Of a stretch of 64,000 nucleotides of DNA, positions 36,886 to 46,962 are shown one piece after another. The stretch is taken from the NCBI GenBank assembly GCA_900470445.1, contig UCAU01000030.1:32242-96241 (forward strand). The letters are read 5' to 3'. The stretch's first letter is position 1; every line of letters starts with the position of its first letter. The position numbers and the translations under genes were made by a program. Source of the DNA: Hyphomicrobiales bacterium (GTDB lineage: Bacteria > Pseudomonadota > Alphaproteobacteria > Rhizobiales > Devosiaceae). The notes below the pieces were generated by a model. It worked only from the letters and a program-made list of their open reading frames with translations. It was not told the origin of the DNA and did no database searches.

Positions 36886-37145
36886 GCCGAGCCGCAGAGT
36901 GGGCTCGCCAACCGCCCCGAGCGGGTCTGTTTTCGGCAAAGTGCGGATTGTAGATGGCCTAGATGGCGGCTTCGACCTCTTGGCGCGCCCAAAGATAGTT
37001 GAACGGCACCACGTTACAGGTATTGAACACCGGCCTAGCGCGGCGGTAACTGGGCGAGGCCGGTCATGAGCTCGTCCATCACGGCCGGAGGGGCATCCTG
37101 CAGGGTAAATGCTTGTTTCCACTGCGTTCGATCAATTTGGCTTGT

Positions 37146-37180
37146 CTAACTTTCGCGTGTTTGAAATACGCAAAAGTTAG
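37146..37180. repeat. Stem-loop in the 36886-37416 gene-free stretch
   Basis: Arms of 13 bases (37146-37158 and 37168-37180) pair at 12 positions around a 9-base loop. It lies between convergent genes but has no T-run on either side, so it may be a weak bidirectional terminator or a relic of a mobile element. No gene is recognised in the rest of this 531-base stretch. Confidence 0.45.
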
Positions 37181-37416
37181 ATGCGACGCACTCACTCGCA
37201 GTGGTGAGCTGGACAGTTCGGCACGCCCAATGCTAGTTCGCCACGCGAACGCCGATGGGCTGCAGCAACCCCATGGCATATTCGACTCCGGCTTGCGCCA
37301 GGCGTTTCCATGGTTGCGGGGTACTTCTGAGGCTGCCGCCGGTTTTCGGCGGACAATACCAAGCATGAAGTCAGTTCCCGGCGGGCGCCATATCATTATC
37401 CTAATTCGTTGGAGCA

Positions 37417-38139
37417 TCACACAGCTTGGAAGCCGCCATCGACCGGCAGGCTAACCCCGTTGACCATGGCGGCCGCATCGCTGAGCAGGAACAGCACGGC
37501 CTCCGCCACATTGTCGGGGGTGGCAAAGCGGCCAAGCGGGGTGCGCGACAGCATCGGCCCGGATTTGGCAGGATCACTCCAGGCTTCGGCGGCAAGCGCG
37601 GTCAGGGTCACGCCAGGATTGACGGTGTTGACGCGGATTCCGTGCGGCCCCAATTCGTTCGCCATCACCCGGGTCAGAGCATCCAGCGCCCCCTTGGAGG
37701 CGCAATAGGACGCGTGATCGGTAAAGCCATTGAAGGCGGAAATGCTCGAGATATTGACGATGGCGCCGCCTAGCCCCGCCGCGATACGGCTCCTGGCATA
37801 GAGCTGCGATACGACGAGGGGTGCCCGCACATTGATGGCCTGGACCTGATCGAAACTATCGGGGCTGGTGTCGAGGAACGGTTCCAGGATGTTGATCCCG
37901 GCGCAATTGACCAGATAGTCGGCGGGCAGCGCGGCCCGGCTTGCGGCGCGGGTCGCCTCGGTATCGGCAAGATCGACCAATACCGGCACGATGGCGGGGT
38001 GAGCCAACGCGTCGAGGTCGGATTGACTCCGCGACAGGGCAAAGACCCGGGCGCCACGCGCGGCCAGCATCTGGGTTATGGCGCGGCCGATGCCCTTGCC
38101 GGCGCCAGTTACGATGGCTGTTTTGCCCGCAAAAGCCAT
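37417..38139 (-). CDS. DCXR-like short-chain dehydrogenase (L-xylulose reductase type)
   Basis: A 240-residue SDR, the length of animal dicarbonyl/L-xylulose reductase. It has TGAGKGIGR for the cofactor, LVNCAGI, catalytic Ser132, Tyr145 and Lys149 in YCASK, then NELGPHGIRVNTVNPG and LPVDGGF at the end. The stretch WSDPAKSGPMLSRTPLGRF is particularly close to DCXR. The likely reaction is NADPH-dependent reduction of a ketose such as L-xylulose, or the reverse polyol oxidation. The ATG at 38139 has GAAGGAA 4 bases upstream and is preferred to 38163. It closes the ribose-type importer operon. Confidence 0.85.
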   Translation of the reverse strand: MAFAGKTAIVTGAGKGIGRAITQMLAARGARVFALSRSQSDLDALAHPAIVPVLVDLADTEATRAASRAALPADYLVNCAGINILEPFLDTSPDSFDQVQAINVRAPLVVSQLYARSRIAAGLGGAIVNISSISAFNGFTDHASYCASKGALDALTRVMANELGPHGIRVNTVNPGVTLTALAAEAWSDPAKSGPMLSRTPLGRFATPDNVAEAVLFLLSDAAAMVNGVSLPVDGGFQAV

Positions 38140-38149
38140 GGGACTTCCT

Positions 38150-38998
38150 TCAGATGAGGCCATATTGCTGGGCCTTGTTGCGCAGGAACGGCAAGCCCTT
38201 GCTCATGACCTCCTCCTCGCTTTCGGCCACCGGCCGCCACACCGCCAGGCCATAGGCGAATTCGGGCGGCATGTTGATAAAGCTTTCCATGGCCAGCCCG
38301 CCGACAAATCTGATGGCCGCCAGGGCAGCGAAAATCTCGTCCCAATCGCAGGTACCATAGCCTGGCGTGCCGCGATCGCTCTCGGACAGATGGATGTATT
38401 TCAGGTGTTCCCGCGCCGCCAGAATGCCATTGGCAGCGCCCTTTTCCTCGATATTCATGTGATAGGTGTCGAGGTGGACAAAGATGTTGTCTGCACCCAC
38501 GCGCTCTATCATCTGCACCGCCTGCCAGCCGGTATTGATCAGATGGTTTTCGTAGCGGTTGACCGGTTCGATCCCGAGCAGGATGCCGCGAGCTTTCGCG
38601 CGCCGGGAGGCGTGCTGCAACACGCGGGTAATATTGTCGTATTCCGCCTCTGTGGGCGGCAGGCCCGTGCGCTCCCCGATGCCGCCGAAGATGACGCCGG
38701 ACAGCGCCTGGGCGCCTATATCGGCAGTCTTGTCGATAGCAGCGTCCAGAAATTCCATGGCCGTCTCTGGCCGGACCGAGGCCCAGGCGCGCTCGGGCAG
38801 GCCGAGAGAACAGACCGACGCGAGACGGTGCTTTTCGAGCAGAGCACGGGTATGGGCGGCGTCGATTACGCTGGGATCGGGCATGGCGATTTCGATGAAA
38901 TCGAGGCTGTGCCGGAGTGCTGCGGCGATGGCATTTTCGGCGCCCTCGCGGGTCCACACCATTGCCCACATGCTGGTATGCGCGCCAAAACCTTTCAT
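38150..38998 (-). CDS. D-tagatose/D-psicose 3-epimerase family isomerase
   Basis: A 282-residue TIM-barrel sugar isomerase of the AP-endonuclease-2-like family. The four metal ligands of D-tagatose 3-epimerase are all present with constant spacing: Glu144 (IEPVNRYE), Asp177 (HLDTYHMNIEE), His203 (YIHLSESDRG) and Glu238 (MESF). These correspond, each 8 residues earlier, to the ligands of the Pseudomonas cichorii enzyme as I recall them. It would interconvert ketohexoses or ketopentoses at C3. GGGAGA precedes the ATG. Next to a DCXR-like reductase it points to rare ketose or polyol use. Confidence 0.87.
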   Translation of the reverse strand: MKGFGAHTSMWAMVWTREGAENAIAAALRHSLDFIEIAMPDPSVIDAAHTRALLEKHRLASVCSLGLPERAWASVRPETAMEFLDAAIDKTADIGAQALSGVIFGGIGERTGLPPTEAEYDNITRVLQHASRRAKARGILLGIEPVNRYENHLINTGWQAVQMIERVGADNIFVHLDTYHMNIEEKGAANGILAAREHLKYIHLSESDRGTPGYGTCDWDEIFAALAAIRFVGGLAMESFINMPPEFAYGLAVWRPVAESEEEVMSKGLPFLRNKAQQYGLI

Positions 38999-39073
38999 GC
39001 CGATCTCCCTCGATACCTTGCTTCCGGCGCGGCCGCATCAAGCCCAGCCGCACCGGAATTGGACGCTCAAACT

Positions 39074-40180
39074 CTAGAAATTGAAGTCGCCGATATTGTC
39101 CTTGGTGAAAACGAACGGCGCCCCGAGCAGGATTTCGCTACCATTGATCACCGAAAGGTCGCCCAGCTTGCCGGCCGCAACGCTGGTGGCGCCCGGCTGC
39201 AGGGTGCCGTCGGCGGCCGCGCGCATCACATAGGCGGCCGCATAGCCCAGATCGACCGGGTTCCACAGCACGACCGACTTGACGCAATCGGCCTCAACAT
39301 AAGGCTTCATGGCATTGGGAGTGGCGAGGCCCACCACCGCCACCGAACCGCATTTGCCCGCCTGGGTCACTGCATCGGCGGCAGCGGGGGTGGCCACACT
39401 GGTCATGCCCAAAATGCCCTTGAGGTCATCGCCATATTTGTTGATCAGCGTATTGGCCTGGTTGAACGAGAGGATATTGTCTTCCTGGGCTTCCACTGTT
39501 TCCAGCCATTTCAAGCCCGGATGGCACTTTGCGGCATAGGCGCCCATTTCGGCGATCCAGCGCGCCTGATTGGGCGTGGTGAAGGTGGAGGTGACGATGG
39601 CAAAACTGGCATCCGGGCCGGTCTCAGCAGCCAGGCTATCGATCATAGACTTGGCGATGCCATTGAACTCGGCCTGGTTGACGAACCACTGGCGGGCATC
39701 GGGCTCCGAATTGGCATCGTAGCCAACCACATTGATGCCGGCGGCGAGCGCCTTTTTCAGCACCGGAGCAATGGCGACCGGATCGTTGGCAGCAAACAAT
39801 ATACCATCGACACCGCTGGTGATGTAATTGTCGATCAGGGTGATCTGGTCATCGATATTGGCCTCGGTGGGACCGTCCGTCGTAGCCTTCATGGTGCCGA
39901 TCTCGGCGGCTGCTTCGGCAATACCCTTGGATGTGGCGTCGAAATAGCCGATGCCAATCAGCTTGGGCACATCAACGACGGTGATCTCCTTGCCCTTGCG
40001 ATCGGGCGGATTGGTGGGCACGCCACCATCGTATTCCATGGCTGCCGGGGTCGCCGCCGTCGCGTCGCAAGCCAGCGGATTGGTGGGCAAGTCGTCGCCG
40101 CCGGTCCAGGCCGATTGGGCCTGAACGAGGCTCGTAGTCAATGCGAGGGTGGTCAGGACTGTCATACCGATGCGGAACAT
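39074..40180 (-). CDS. Ribose-type (CUT2) sugar-binding protein
   Basis: A 368-residue periplasmic binding protein of the RbsB/RhaS class, with a signal peptide cleaved after LVQAQ near residue 22. The fold is recognisable from IDNYITSGVDGILFAANDP, AAGINVVGYDAN and ILGMTSVATPAAADAV. The mature N-terminus carries an extra segment of roughly 45 residues with two PTNP motifs and one cysteine before the first strand (ITVVDVPKLIG), longer than in RbsB. It lies downstream of both permeases. Confidence 0.88.
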   Translation of the reverse strand: MFRIGMTVLTTLALTTSLVQAQSAWTGGDDLPTNPLACDATAATPAAMEYDGGVPTNPPDRKGKEITVVDVPKLIGIGYFDATSKGIAEAAAEIGTMKATTDGPTEANIDDQITLIDNYITSGVDGILFAANDPVAIAPVLKKALAAGINVVGYDANSEPDARQWFVNQAEFNGIAKSMIDSLAAETGPDASFAIVTSTFTTPNQARWIAEMGAYAAKCHPGLKWLETVEAQEDNILSFNQANTLINKYGDDLKGILGMTSVATPAAADAVTQAGKCGSVAVVGLATPNAMKPYVEADCVKSVVLWNPVDLGYAAAYVMRAAADGTLQPGATSVAAGKLGDLSVINGSEILLGAPFVFTKDNIGDFNF

Positions 40181-40239
40181 AGTCGTCTCTCCTCATTGCG
40201 CTTTGGCTTATTGGTTCGGCAAATACTCGCTTAGGGCTC

Positions 40240-41184
40240 TCATCGGTTGCCGTTCCGCTGAAAGATGTTGGTCAAAAGAATTGTCAGGATCAGTGCCGCG
40301 CCGATCAGCACGATCGTGCCGTCGCTTTTGATGCCGGCCAGCGACAGCCCGTTCTTGAGGGTCTGGATCAGCACAAGGCCCAGCAGCGTGCCGATAATCG
40401 TGCCGCGCCCGCCAAAGATCGAGGTGCCACCCAGCACCACCGCCGTGATCGCGTCCAGCTCCAGCCCCGTCCCCATGTCCGAGCGGGTGGTCGATACCCG
40501 GGACACGAAAATGATTGCGGCCAGCGCCGCGGCAAAGCCGGAAGCCGAGTAGATTGCTAGCTTGGTCAGATCGACCTTGAGCCCCGAAAAGCGGGCGGCC
40601 GTCTCGTTCGAGCCGATAGCGTAAGCGACCCGTCCCCAGGTCGTGTAGGCCAAGATGATACTTGCCAGCAACGCCACGAGCCCCAATAGCCACAGCTGAG
40701 TGGGAACGCCCAGCACCTGGCCTTGACCAAGCACGAAGAACCAGTCCGGATAACCGCGCACCGAACGCGCCTGGCTGATGCCTTCGGCAATGCCACGGTA
40801 AAGCGCCAGGGTTGCCAGGGTGGCAATCAGTGGCGGCACGCGGAACCGGGTGATGATCAGGCCATTGACGGCGCCGGCGAGCGTGCCGACGAACAACCCC
40901 AGAGCCATGGCGACGGGTAGCGGCAGGCCTAGGTCTTTCCAGAACACGCCAAGCAGAATGGCGACAAGACCAAGAATGGAGCCCACCGAAAGGTCGATCC
41001 CGCCGGTGACGATAACGAAGGTCATGATGATGGCGATCAGACCGACCTCCGTCATCAGCCGCCCCTGATTGAGCAGGTTGTCGAGGGTAAGAAATCTGTC
41101 GGACTGATTGCCCAGAACGATCAGGGCGATGACCACTAGAACGGCCAGCAGAATCTCGTGCCGGATAAGCTTGCGCCAGTTCAT
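40240..41184 (-). CDS. CUT2 sugar ABC permease (RbsC type)
   Basis: A 314-residue permease with the family motifs TGGIDLSVGSILGLVA and GTSIFGGRGTIIGTLLG. It overlaps the other permease gene by 4 bases, so the importer uses a permease heterodimer, as in RhaP/RhaQ or AI-2 systems, rather than an RbsC homodimer. Confidence 0.9.
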   Translation of the reverse strand: MNWRKLIRHEILLAVLVVIALIVLGNQSDRFLTLDNLLNQGRLMTEVGLIAIIMTFVIVTGGIDLSVGSILGLVAILLGVFWKDLGLPLPVAMALGLFVGTLAGAVNGLIITRFRVPPLIATLATLALYRGIAEGISQARSVRGYPDWFFVLGQGQVLGVPTQLWLLGLVALLASIILAYTTWGRVAYAIGSNETAARFSGLKVDLTKLAIYSASGFAAALAAIIFVSRVSTTRSDMGTGLELDAITAVVLGGTSIFGGRGTIIGTLLGLVLIQTLKNGLSLAGIKSDGTIVLIGAALILTILLTNIFQRNGNR

Positions 41185-42182
41185 CGCTTGGCGCTCCGCG
41201 TCTCATTGGTGCGGCGGGCCATGTCGATCAGTACGGTGGCAAGAATCAAAAGGCCAATGACGGCGCGCAGCCAATAGGCCGACACATTGATGAAAATTAG
41301 CGCCGATCCAATGGCCGAGAACAGAATAGCCGCCAGCGTCGCCCCCACAACGGTACCAGTCCCTCCGAGGATGGAAACGCCGCCGATCACCGCCGCAGTA
41401 ATCACCGTCAACTCGAGATTGGGGGGGACCGTCGACTGGATGATTTTGAGCTGGGTGGCAAACAAAATTGTTGCCAGGCCCGCAAAGGCCCCGTGGATCA
41501 TGAAGACCAGCACCGTCCGGCGCTCGATATTAATCCCGGCAGCGCGCGCCGCTTCGGCGTTGCCGCCAATGGCGTAGATCGAACGGCCGGTTGCGGTATA
41601 GCGCATCCACAGCGCCGCCAGCCCGGTGAGGACGATCATGGCAACAACAGGCGCCGGAATACCGAGCAGGCGCTGCTGGGCGAGGAGGAATTCGGGCGGC
41701 AGATTGTTGATCCAGGCGCCGCCGGTGACGCTGACCAGCCCGCCACGCAAAATCGACAGCATGCCCAGGGTGACGACGATGGAGGGGATACGACCATAGG
41801 CTACCAACATCCCGACTACGGCGGTGACGGCCATGCCAACCACCACCGGCGCCAGCCAAGCAACCCAGACGGGATATCCTGCCACCGCCAGAGTGCCCGA
41901 TATCGTCGCCAGCACGCCAATCAAGGCGCCCACTGAAACATCGATGTGGCCGGTGATGATGATCATCGACATGCCGATGGCCGCCACGGCGATATAGGCA
42001 TTTCCAGAAAATATGGTGGTGAGATTATTGGCTCCAAGAAAGCGCGGATTAATGGCCGACACCAGAGCAAAAAGGATCAGAATGGCGCAGAAGATGACGA
42101 GCTCCTGACCATAGCCGGACACAAACCGGGCGAGAGTACTGCGCCGGGCGCCGCCGGAGTTCGGGAGCGGTTGAGCCATCAC
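41181..42182 (-). CDS. CUT2 sugar ABC permease (RbsC type)
   Basis: A 333-residue permease with ITGHIDVSVGALIGVLA and GGVSILGGTGTVVGATL. It is paralogous to the next gene and overlaps both neighbours by 4 bases. Eight or more hydrophobic segments are visible. Confidence 0.9.
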   Translation of the reverse strand: MMAQPLPNSGGARRSTLARFVSGYGQELVIFCAILILFALVSAINPRFLGANNLTTIFSGNAYIAVAAIGMSMIIITGHIDVSVGALIGVLATISGTLAVAGYPVWVAWLAPVVVGMAVTAVVGMLVAYGRIPSIVVTLGMLSILRGGLVSVTGGAWINNLPPEFLLAQQRLLGIPAPVVAMIVLTGLAALWMRYTATGRSIYAIGGNAEAARAAGINIERRTVLVFMIHGAFAGLATILFATQLKIIQSTVPPNLELTVITAAVIGGVSILGGTGTVVGATLAAILFSAIGSALIFINVSAYWLRAVIGLLILATVLIDMARRTNETRSAKR

Positions 42183-43681
42183 GAAGCCTCCCCGCGGACT
42201 CGCGTCATCGCGGCGCCAACGCTTTCAGGATTGGCATCAGCCCGATCCAGCGTGGCGGTTAAGCGCCCGCCATTGATCACCAGGACCCGGTCGCTCATGC
42301 CTAGCACCTCAGGCAATTCGCTCGATATCATCAGGATCGCCATGCCCTGGGCGGCGAGCCGCCCCATTAGCGCATGAATTTCCGCCTTGGCGCCTACATC
42401 GATACCGCGCGTTGGCTCATCCATGATCAGGATTCGCGGCTCGGTCTCCAGCCACTTGCCCAGCACGATCTTTTGCTGGTTACCGCCAGAGAGCTGACCG
42501 ACCGTTTGTTGCGGCCCGCGCGCTTTTATCTCCAGCCGCGTTATAGCCCCGGCGGCCCGCACAAATTCCCGCTCGGCGCGGATGAAAATCCCGTTGCTGA
42601 CCCGATGCAGCGATGCCATGGAAATGTTCTGACTGATGGTCATAGGGCGCACCAGCCCTTCGAGTCCCCGATCCTCGGGCACATAGGCAATGCCCAAATC
42701 TCGCGCCTGCCGCGGCGAGGTGATCGACACAGCCCGCCCGTCAATTTCGATCGTGCCAGAGGTTGCCGGGGTGTTGCCGAAAATAGTGAGGGCCATTTCG
42801 GTACGGCCCGAGCCGACCAACCCGGCCACACCGAGAATTTCACCGCGGTGCAATGCGAAGGAAATATTCTGCACCCGTGCGCCGCAGGATAGGCCCGAAA
42901 CTTTGAGAACGACCTCTCCGATTTGCGGCGTGACCTTGGGGAACAACTGGCCGATTTCGCGCCCGACCATCATGGTAACCAAGCCTGTTTCATCAACCTC
43001 GGCTATAGCCTTGGTACCGATCAGGGCCCCGTCACGCAGCACAGTGACGCGGTCGGCCAGCTCGAAAATCTCGGGCAGCTTATGGCTGACATAAATAATG
43101 CCGACGCCTCGCTCACGCAGCCGCTTGATCACCGCCATCAGGCGCCTGACATCCGCATCGGCAAGCGCCGCCGTCGGCTCATCCATGATCAACACGCGGG
43201 CATCCTGGCTGAGCGCCTTGGCAATTTCCACGCGCTGTCGATTGGCCACCGAGAGCGTGCCGACCTTGGCGTCGATATCAAGATCGGGACTTTCGAGGGC
43301 GTCGAGCAGGTCGCGGGCTCGCTGGCGCATTACCGTCCAGTCAATGGCGCCCCATTTGGTGCGAGGCGCATTGCCCAGAAAGACGTTTTCGGCCACCGTG
43401 AGCTCGGGAAACAGCAGCAATTCCTGATAGACCGTGGCAATGCCTAGTCGCCGTGCCTCGCGCGGCGAGAGGGAACTGGCCCCTTCTCCGCCGATACTGA
43501 TGCTGCCAGCGTCGGGCGCGTGGACGCCGGCGATCACCTTGATCAGCGTGGATTTTCCCGCACCATTCTCGCCCATCAGGGCGTGAACCTCACCGGCACG
43601 AACGTCGAAGTCGACATCCTTCAGCACGGTTATGCCAGCGAAGGACTTCGACACCTTGCTCAGAGTGAGGAGTGCGCTCAT
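42179..43681 (-). CDS. CUT2 sugar ABC ATPase, two-domain (RbsA/MglA type)
   Basis: A 500-residue protein with two ABC domains. The first has a normal Walker A (GENGAGKST), and MDEPTAALADADV. The second has the degenerate P-loop GLVGSGRTE usual for RbsA-type proteins but retains LSGGNQQKIVLGKWL and MDEPTRGIDVGAK. The ATG at 43681 gives the standard start MSALLTLSKVSKSF; an open frame that extends 31 codons further upstream is rejected. It is the first gene of a six-gene - strand operon and is divergent from a DeoR regulator. Confidence 0.92.
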   Translation of the reverse strand: MSALLTLSKVSKSFAGITVLKDVDFDVRAGEVHALMGENGAGKSTLIKVIAGVHAPDAGSISIGGEGASSLSPREARRLGIATVYQELLLFPELTVAENVFLGNAPRTKWGAIDWTVMRQRARDLLDALESPDLDIDAKVGTLSVANRQRVEIAKALSQDARVLIMDEPTAALADADVRRLMAVIKRLRERGVGIIYVSHKLPEIFELADRVTVLRDGALIGTKAIAEVDETGLVTMMVGREIGQLFPKVTPQIGEVVLKVSGLSCGARVQNISFALHRGEILGVAGLVGSGRTEMALTIFGNTPATSGTIEIDGRAVSITSPRQARDLGIAYVPEDRGLEGLVRPMTISQNISMASLHRVSNGIFIRAEREFVRAAGAITRLEIKARGPQQTVGQLSGGNQQKIVLGKWLETEPRILIMDEPTRGIDVGAKAEIHALMGRLAAQGMAILMISSELPEVLGMSDRVLVINGGRLTATLDRADANPESVGAAMTRVRGEAS

Positions 43682-43878
43682 GGCACAATCGCCATGACGG
43701 TTATCGGGCACGACGCTACACGCGTCAAAGCGCCGCTGGCCGAGCCAGACCAAATTCGCATCAATCTCCTCCACCGGGCATTGCCCGCTGTCCTCTCAAG
43801 TGACCGTCATGCGGCCCGCGCCCGGTTTCACCGATGCTGCGAGCAAATATAAGCACGGACCAGTGTATATGGTCAACG

Positions 43879-43888
43879 TATGATCATA
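43879..43888. promoter_or_regulatory. Palindrome in the divergent RbsA/DeoR promoter region
   Basis: TATGATCATA is a perfect 10-bp palindrome about halfway between the two divergent start codons. A second small inverted repeat, TGCCA-N5-TGGCA, lies closer to the DeoR start. Either could be the regulator's site. Confidence 0.35.
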
Positions 43889-43958
43889 GATCGTCTTTTT
43901 TGTTGATCCAGGCGTTACGTCATGCCAATTTCTGGCAAACAAATGACGATTGGCAATC

Positions 43959-44759
43959 ATGGCAACTGAACATAGTGAGGCTGAGCGCCATCGCATTATT
44001 CGCGATGCGCTCGCTTATCGGCCCTTCGCCACGGTACGCGACCTGCTCGATCTGCTCACGGTTTCCCCGGCGACGATACGACGCGATATCGCCAAATTGC
44101 ATCAGAGCGGGGCGATCCGGAAAGTGTTTGGCGGCATTGCGCTACCGGAGAACGCGGCTTCCCAGCGGCTCCATGCCAGGCCTTTCGAAGAAAATCGGGT
44201 GCTCAATGTCGCAGTCAAGCAAGCCATCGCCATAGAGGCCGAAAAGCTTTGCCGCGACGGCGACACCATCATCGTCAACGGGGGCACAACCTGCTTTGTC
44301 TTCGCCCGCCAGTTGACGGCGCGGGCGCTTACGGTGTTCACCAATTCCATGCCAGTCGCCGCAACCCTTTGGGAGAGCGGGGTCTGCCATCTGGTGGTCG
44401 GCGGCGGCGAACTGCACCGCGAACCCGGCGTACTATTTACGGCAAACCCACCCGACAACGAGTTCTACGCTTCCAAATTCTTCGTGGGCGCGCAAGGGAT
44501 TGGGCCCAACGGCCTGATGGAATCCCACCCATTGATGGCGCGGCTGGTCGACGACCTGGCGCGGCGAGCCGACGAAGTGGTCGTACTAGCCGATGCCAGC
44601 AAGTTCGCGGTGCGCGCCCGCCATTCGGTTATCCCACTATCGCGCATCAGCACCCTGATCACCGACAGCAATCTCACCGATATGGACGCGCAAATGCTCG
44701 CCGATGAAGGCGTTAACTTGATCCTTGTTGAGGCGAATAATGCGCCCGGGCCGAGGTAA
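43959..44759 (+). CDS. DeoR-family transcriptional regulator
   Basis: A 266-residue regulator. The N-terminal helix-turn-helix contains ATVRDLLDLLTVSPATIRRD and IRKVFGGIALP, and the C-terminal sugar-phosphate-binding domain has VNGGTTC, VGAQGI and VLADASKF. The protein can start at ATG 43959 or three codons earlier at TTG 43950. It is divergent from the CUT2 importer operon, which it probably represses until a phosphorylated sugar accumulates. The following 263 bases up to 45022 show nothing recognisable. Confidence 0.88.
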   Translation: MATEHSEAERHRIIRDALAYRPFATVRDLLDLLTVSPATIRRDIAKLHQSGAIRKVFGGIALPENAASQRLHARPFEENRVLNVAVKQAIAIEAEKLCRDGDTIIVNGGTTCFVFARQLTARALTVFTNSMPVAATLWESGVCHLVVGGGELHREPGVLFTANPPDNEFYASKFFVGAQGIGPNGLMESHPLMARLVDDLARRADEVVVLADASKFAVRARHSVIPLSRISTLITDSNLTDMDAQMLADEGVNLILVEANNAPGPR

Positions 44760-45022
44760 AGCACTCAAGCGTTCGTGGTGTCGAAGAGTGATGGCGCGTC
44801 AGAAGTCTGAACCGTGGGTTGAAGCGTTCACTTTCTCGCCGACCCCAGGCGCGGCTAACCCAGCCGGCCTTTGGAAGAAAGCGCCGGTTGCCAGCAAACC
44901 AGCGGCCGCCGCGGATCCGGTCGTTACCGACCGAACAGCGTCAACGGGGTCGGTAGCGGGCATCCAAGGTTCGACTGGCGGCCCATCGTTCGGCCATCCT
45001 GCACTTAAAGCCGCAGTGATGC

Positions 45023-46093
45023 CTATCGAAGCCTGGCACCCGTCTCCGCGTCGAACAACAAGGCCTGGTCTAGGTCAAAACCGGTCTCAAGACGCCGGCC
45101 GGGACTGAGCTGGAGACGATCGCGGAATTCAACGATCAGGGGATGCTCCGTGTCCGAACGGGCGTAGGCAAATGAGCTTCCCCCCAGATGCTCGACGAGA
45201 TCGACGTCGATGGACAGTGTGACCGCCCCGGCGGGATCAAACCGATCAGGACGAATTCCGAGCAGGAATTTGCCGCCAATCTTGGGTGACGAGGCCAGAG
45301 CAAGCGGCACCGCAGCATCACCGAAATCCGGCAGTGTCAGCCGGCCATCGCTGTGGGCGACTACCCGGAGGAAATTCATCCGCGGCGAGCCGATGAAGCC
45401 GGCGACGAACAGATTATCCGGATCATCATAAAGTTCGAGTGGCGTCCCTACCTGCTCAATCCGCCCGGCGCGCAGCACCACGATCCGGTCGGCCAATGTC
45501 ATCGCCTCGACCTGGTCATGCGTCACATAGATCATCGTGGCGCCCAACTGCTCATGCAGCCGCGCGATCTCGATCCGCATTTGCACCCGCAATTCGGCGT
45601 CGAGATTGCTCAGCGGCTCGTCGAACAGGAAGACTTCAGGGTTGCGCACGATGGCCCGGCCGATCGCCACGCGCTGTCGTTGGCCGCCCGACAGCTGCTT
45701 GGGCTTGCGCTCCAGCAAGTCCCCTAGGTGCAGGATCGCCGCAGCCTCGCCGACCTTGCGCTTTACCGCGGCCTTAGGCATGCCGTTCATGCGGAGACCA
45801 AAGCCGATGTTCTCCGCCACGCTCATATGCGGATACAGCGCATAGGACTGAAACACCATCGCCACGCGCCGCAGCGATGGATCGAGCTCGGTGACATCTC
45901 TGCTCCCGATGCTGAGAGTGCCGCCCGAGGCCGTCTCCAGCCCGGCGATGACGCGCAGCAGCGTCGACTTTCCGCAGCCCGAAGGCCCCACAAACACCAC
46001 GAATTCGCCATCGGCGATGTCGAGGTCGACGCCGTGCAGGATGGCGGTATGCCCGAAGGATTTCTGAATGCCGCGCAGCGATAGACCAGACAT
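45023..46093 (-). CDS. CUT1-type ABC ATPase (MsmX/UgpC family)
   Basis: A 356-residue ATPase with Walker [10 protein letters not shown] at 36-44, [39 protein letters not shown] and a full C-terminal TOBE domain. The ATG at 46093, 15 bases after the permease stop, gives the family start [14 protein letters not shown]; the much longer open frame upstream overlaps the permease. It is closely similar in layout to the ATPase of the arabinoside operon. Confidence 0.9.
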   Translation of the reverse strand: MSGLSLRGIQKSFGHTAILHGVDLDIADGEFVVFVGPSGCGKSTLLRVIAGLETASGGTLSIGSRDVTELDPSLRRVAMVFQSYALYPHMSVAENIGFGLRMNGMPKAAVKRKVGEAAAILHLGDLLERKPKQLSGGQRQRVAIGRAIVRNPEVFLFDEPLSNLDAELRVQMRIEIARLHEQLGATMIYVTHDQVEAMTLADRIVVLRAGRIEQVGTPLELYDDPDNLFVAGFIGSPRMNFLRVVAHSDGRLTLPDFGDAAVPLALASSPKIGGKFLLGIRPDRFDPAGAVTLSIDVDLVEHLGGSSFAYARSDTEHPLIVEFRDRLQLSPGRRLETGFDLDQALLFDAETGARLR

Positions 46094-46107
46094 GGACGTC
46101 TCCGAAA

Positions 46108-46962
46108 CTAGCCCTTGATGCCCGCACCCGCGAGCCCCTGGACGTAATAGCGCTGCAACGGCAGCAGCAGTGCGATTGGGATGAGAGCAGTGATGACCGA
46201 CACCGCGAAAAGCTGGTTCCAGATCGTCTGGTACTGCTGCTGGAATGCTGCCATGCCGACCTGGATTACCTTGAACTGCTGGCTGGGCATAGCCAGCAAG
46301 GGCCACAGGAATGCTTCCCATTGGAAGATGAACAGCAGCAGCGCAGCGCTGATGCAAGTGGGCATCGACAGCGGCACATAGATGCGGAACAGGATATTGG
46401 TCCAGCTCACGCCATCGAGGCGCGCCGCCTCCATATAGTCACGCGGCACTTGGCTGAAGAACTGGTAGAACAGGAACACCGCCAGCCCGTTCGCCACGCT
46501 GGGCATGATCAGCGCCAGCACATTATCAAGCCAGCCCAGTTGCTGCGTCACCGTATAGAGCGGTAGCGCGATCGCCTCGAACGGCAGCATGAAGCTGATG
46601 ATGATCAGCGACAGGATCAGCTTCTTCCCCTTGAACTCGAACATGGCAAAGGCAAACCCCGCCGCGCCATTGACGATCAGCCCGCCCACCATCGTGACCA
46701 GCGCAATGAACATCGTATTAGCAATGATCACGCCGAAACCGCGCTCGAACACGCCGGTATAGGCCTCGAAGGTCAGCGGCGAGGGGATCAGCGCCTTGGG
46801 CGTCATCGGAAAAATATCGGCGAACACCTCGCCATTGGGCCGCAGCGACGACACCACGGCCCACCATAGTGGCAGCACGAAGATGAAGGCGACCAGCGCA
46901 TAGACCAGGTGCCGCGCACCCAGCCCCGCCCCACGCTTGATCTGCGTCGACGCACTGGCCAT
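46108..46962 (-). CDS. CUT1 ABC permease (MalG type)
   Basis: A 284-residue permease with six hydrophobic segments and the EAA loop ([23 protein letters not shown]). The ATG at 46962 has GGAGG 7 bases upstream; a GTG codon directly before it (46965) is less likely. It overlaps the MalF-type gene by one base or more. The C-terminus [16 protein letters not shown] is typical. Confidence 0.88.
   Translation of the reverse strand: MASASTQIKRGAGLGARHLVYALVAFIFVLPLWWAVVSSLRPNGEVFADIFPMTPKALIPSPLTFEAYTGVFERGFGVIIANTMFIALVTMVGGLIVNGAAGFAFAMFEFKGKKLILSLIIISFMLPFEAIALPLYTVTQQLGWLDNVLALIMPSVANGLAVFLFYQFFSQVPRDYMEAARLDGVSWTNILFRIYVPLSMPTCISAALLLFIFQWEAFLWPLLAMPSQQFKVIQVGMAAFQQQYQTIWNQLFAVSVITALIPIALLLPLQRYYVQGLAGAGIKG

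Noticed and set aside
37079..37420. Possible transposase remnant in the gap after DUF1266
   Set aside because: The short readings on both strands do not show any catalytic motif or terminal inverted repeats beyond one stem-loop.
38078..40234. 718-codon open frame on the + strand
   Set aside because: It is antisense to the epimerase and binding-protein genes and has no domain features; high GC makes such frames common.
43098..43447. Open frames opposite the RbsA-type ATPase
   Set aside because: Complement of conserved ABC motifs; no ribosome site and no family resemblance.
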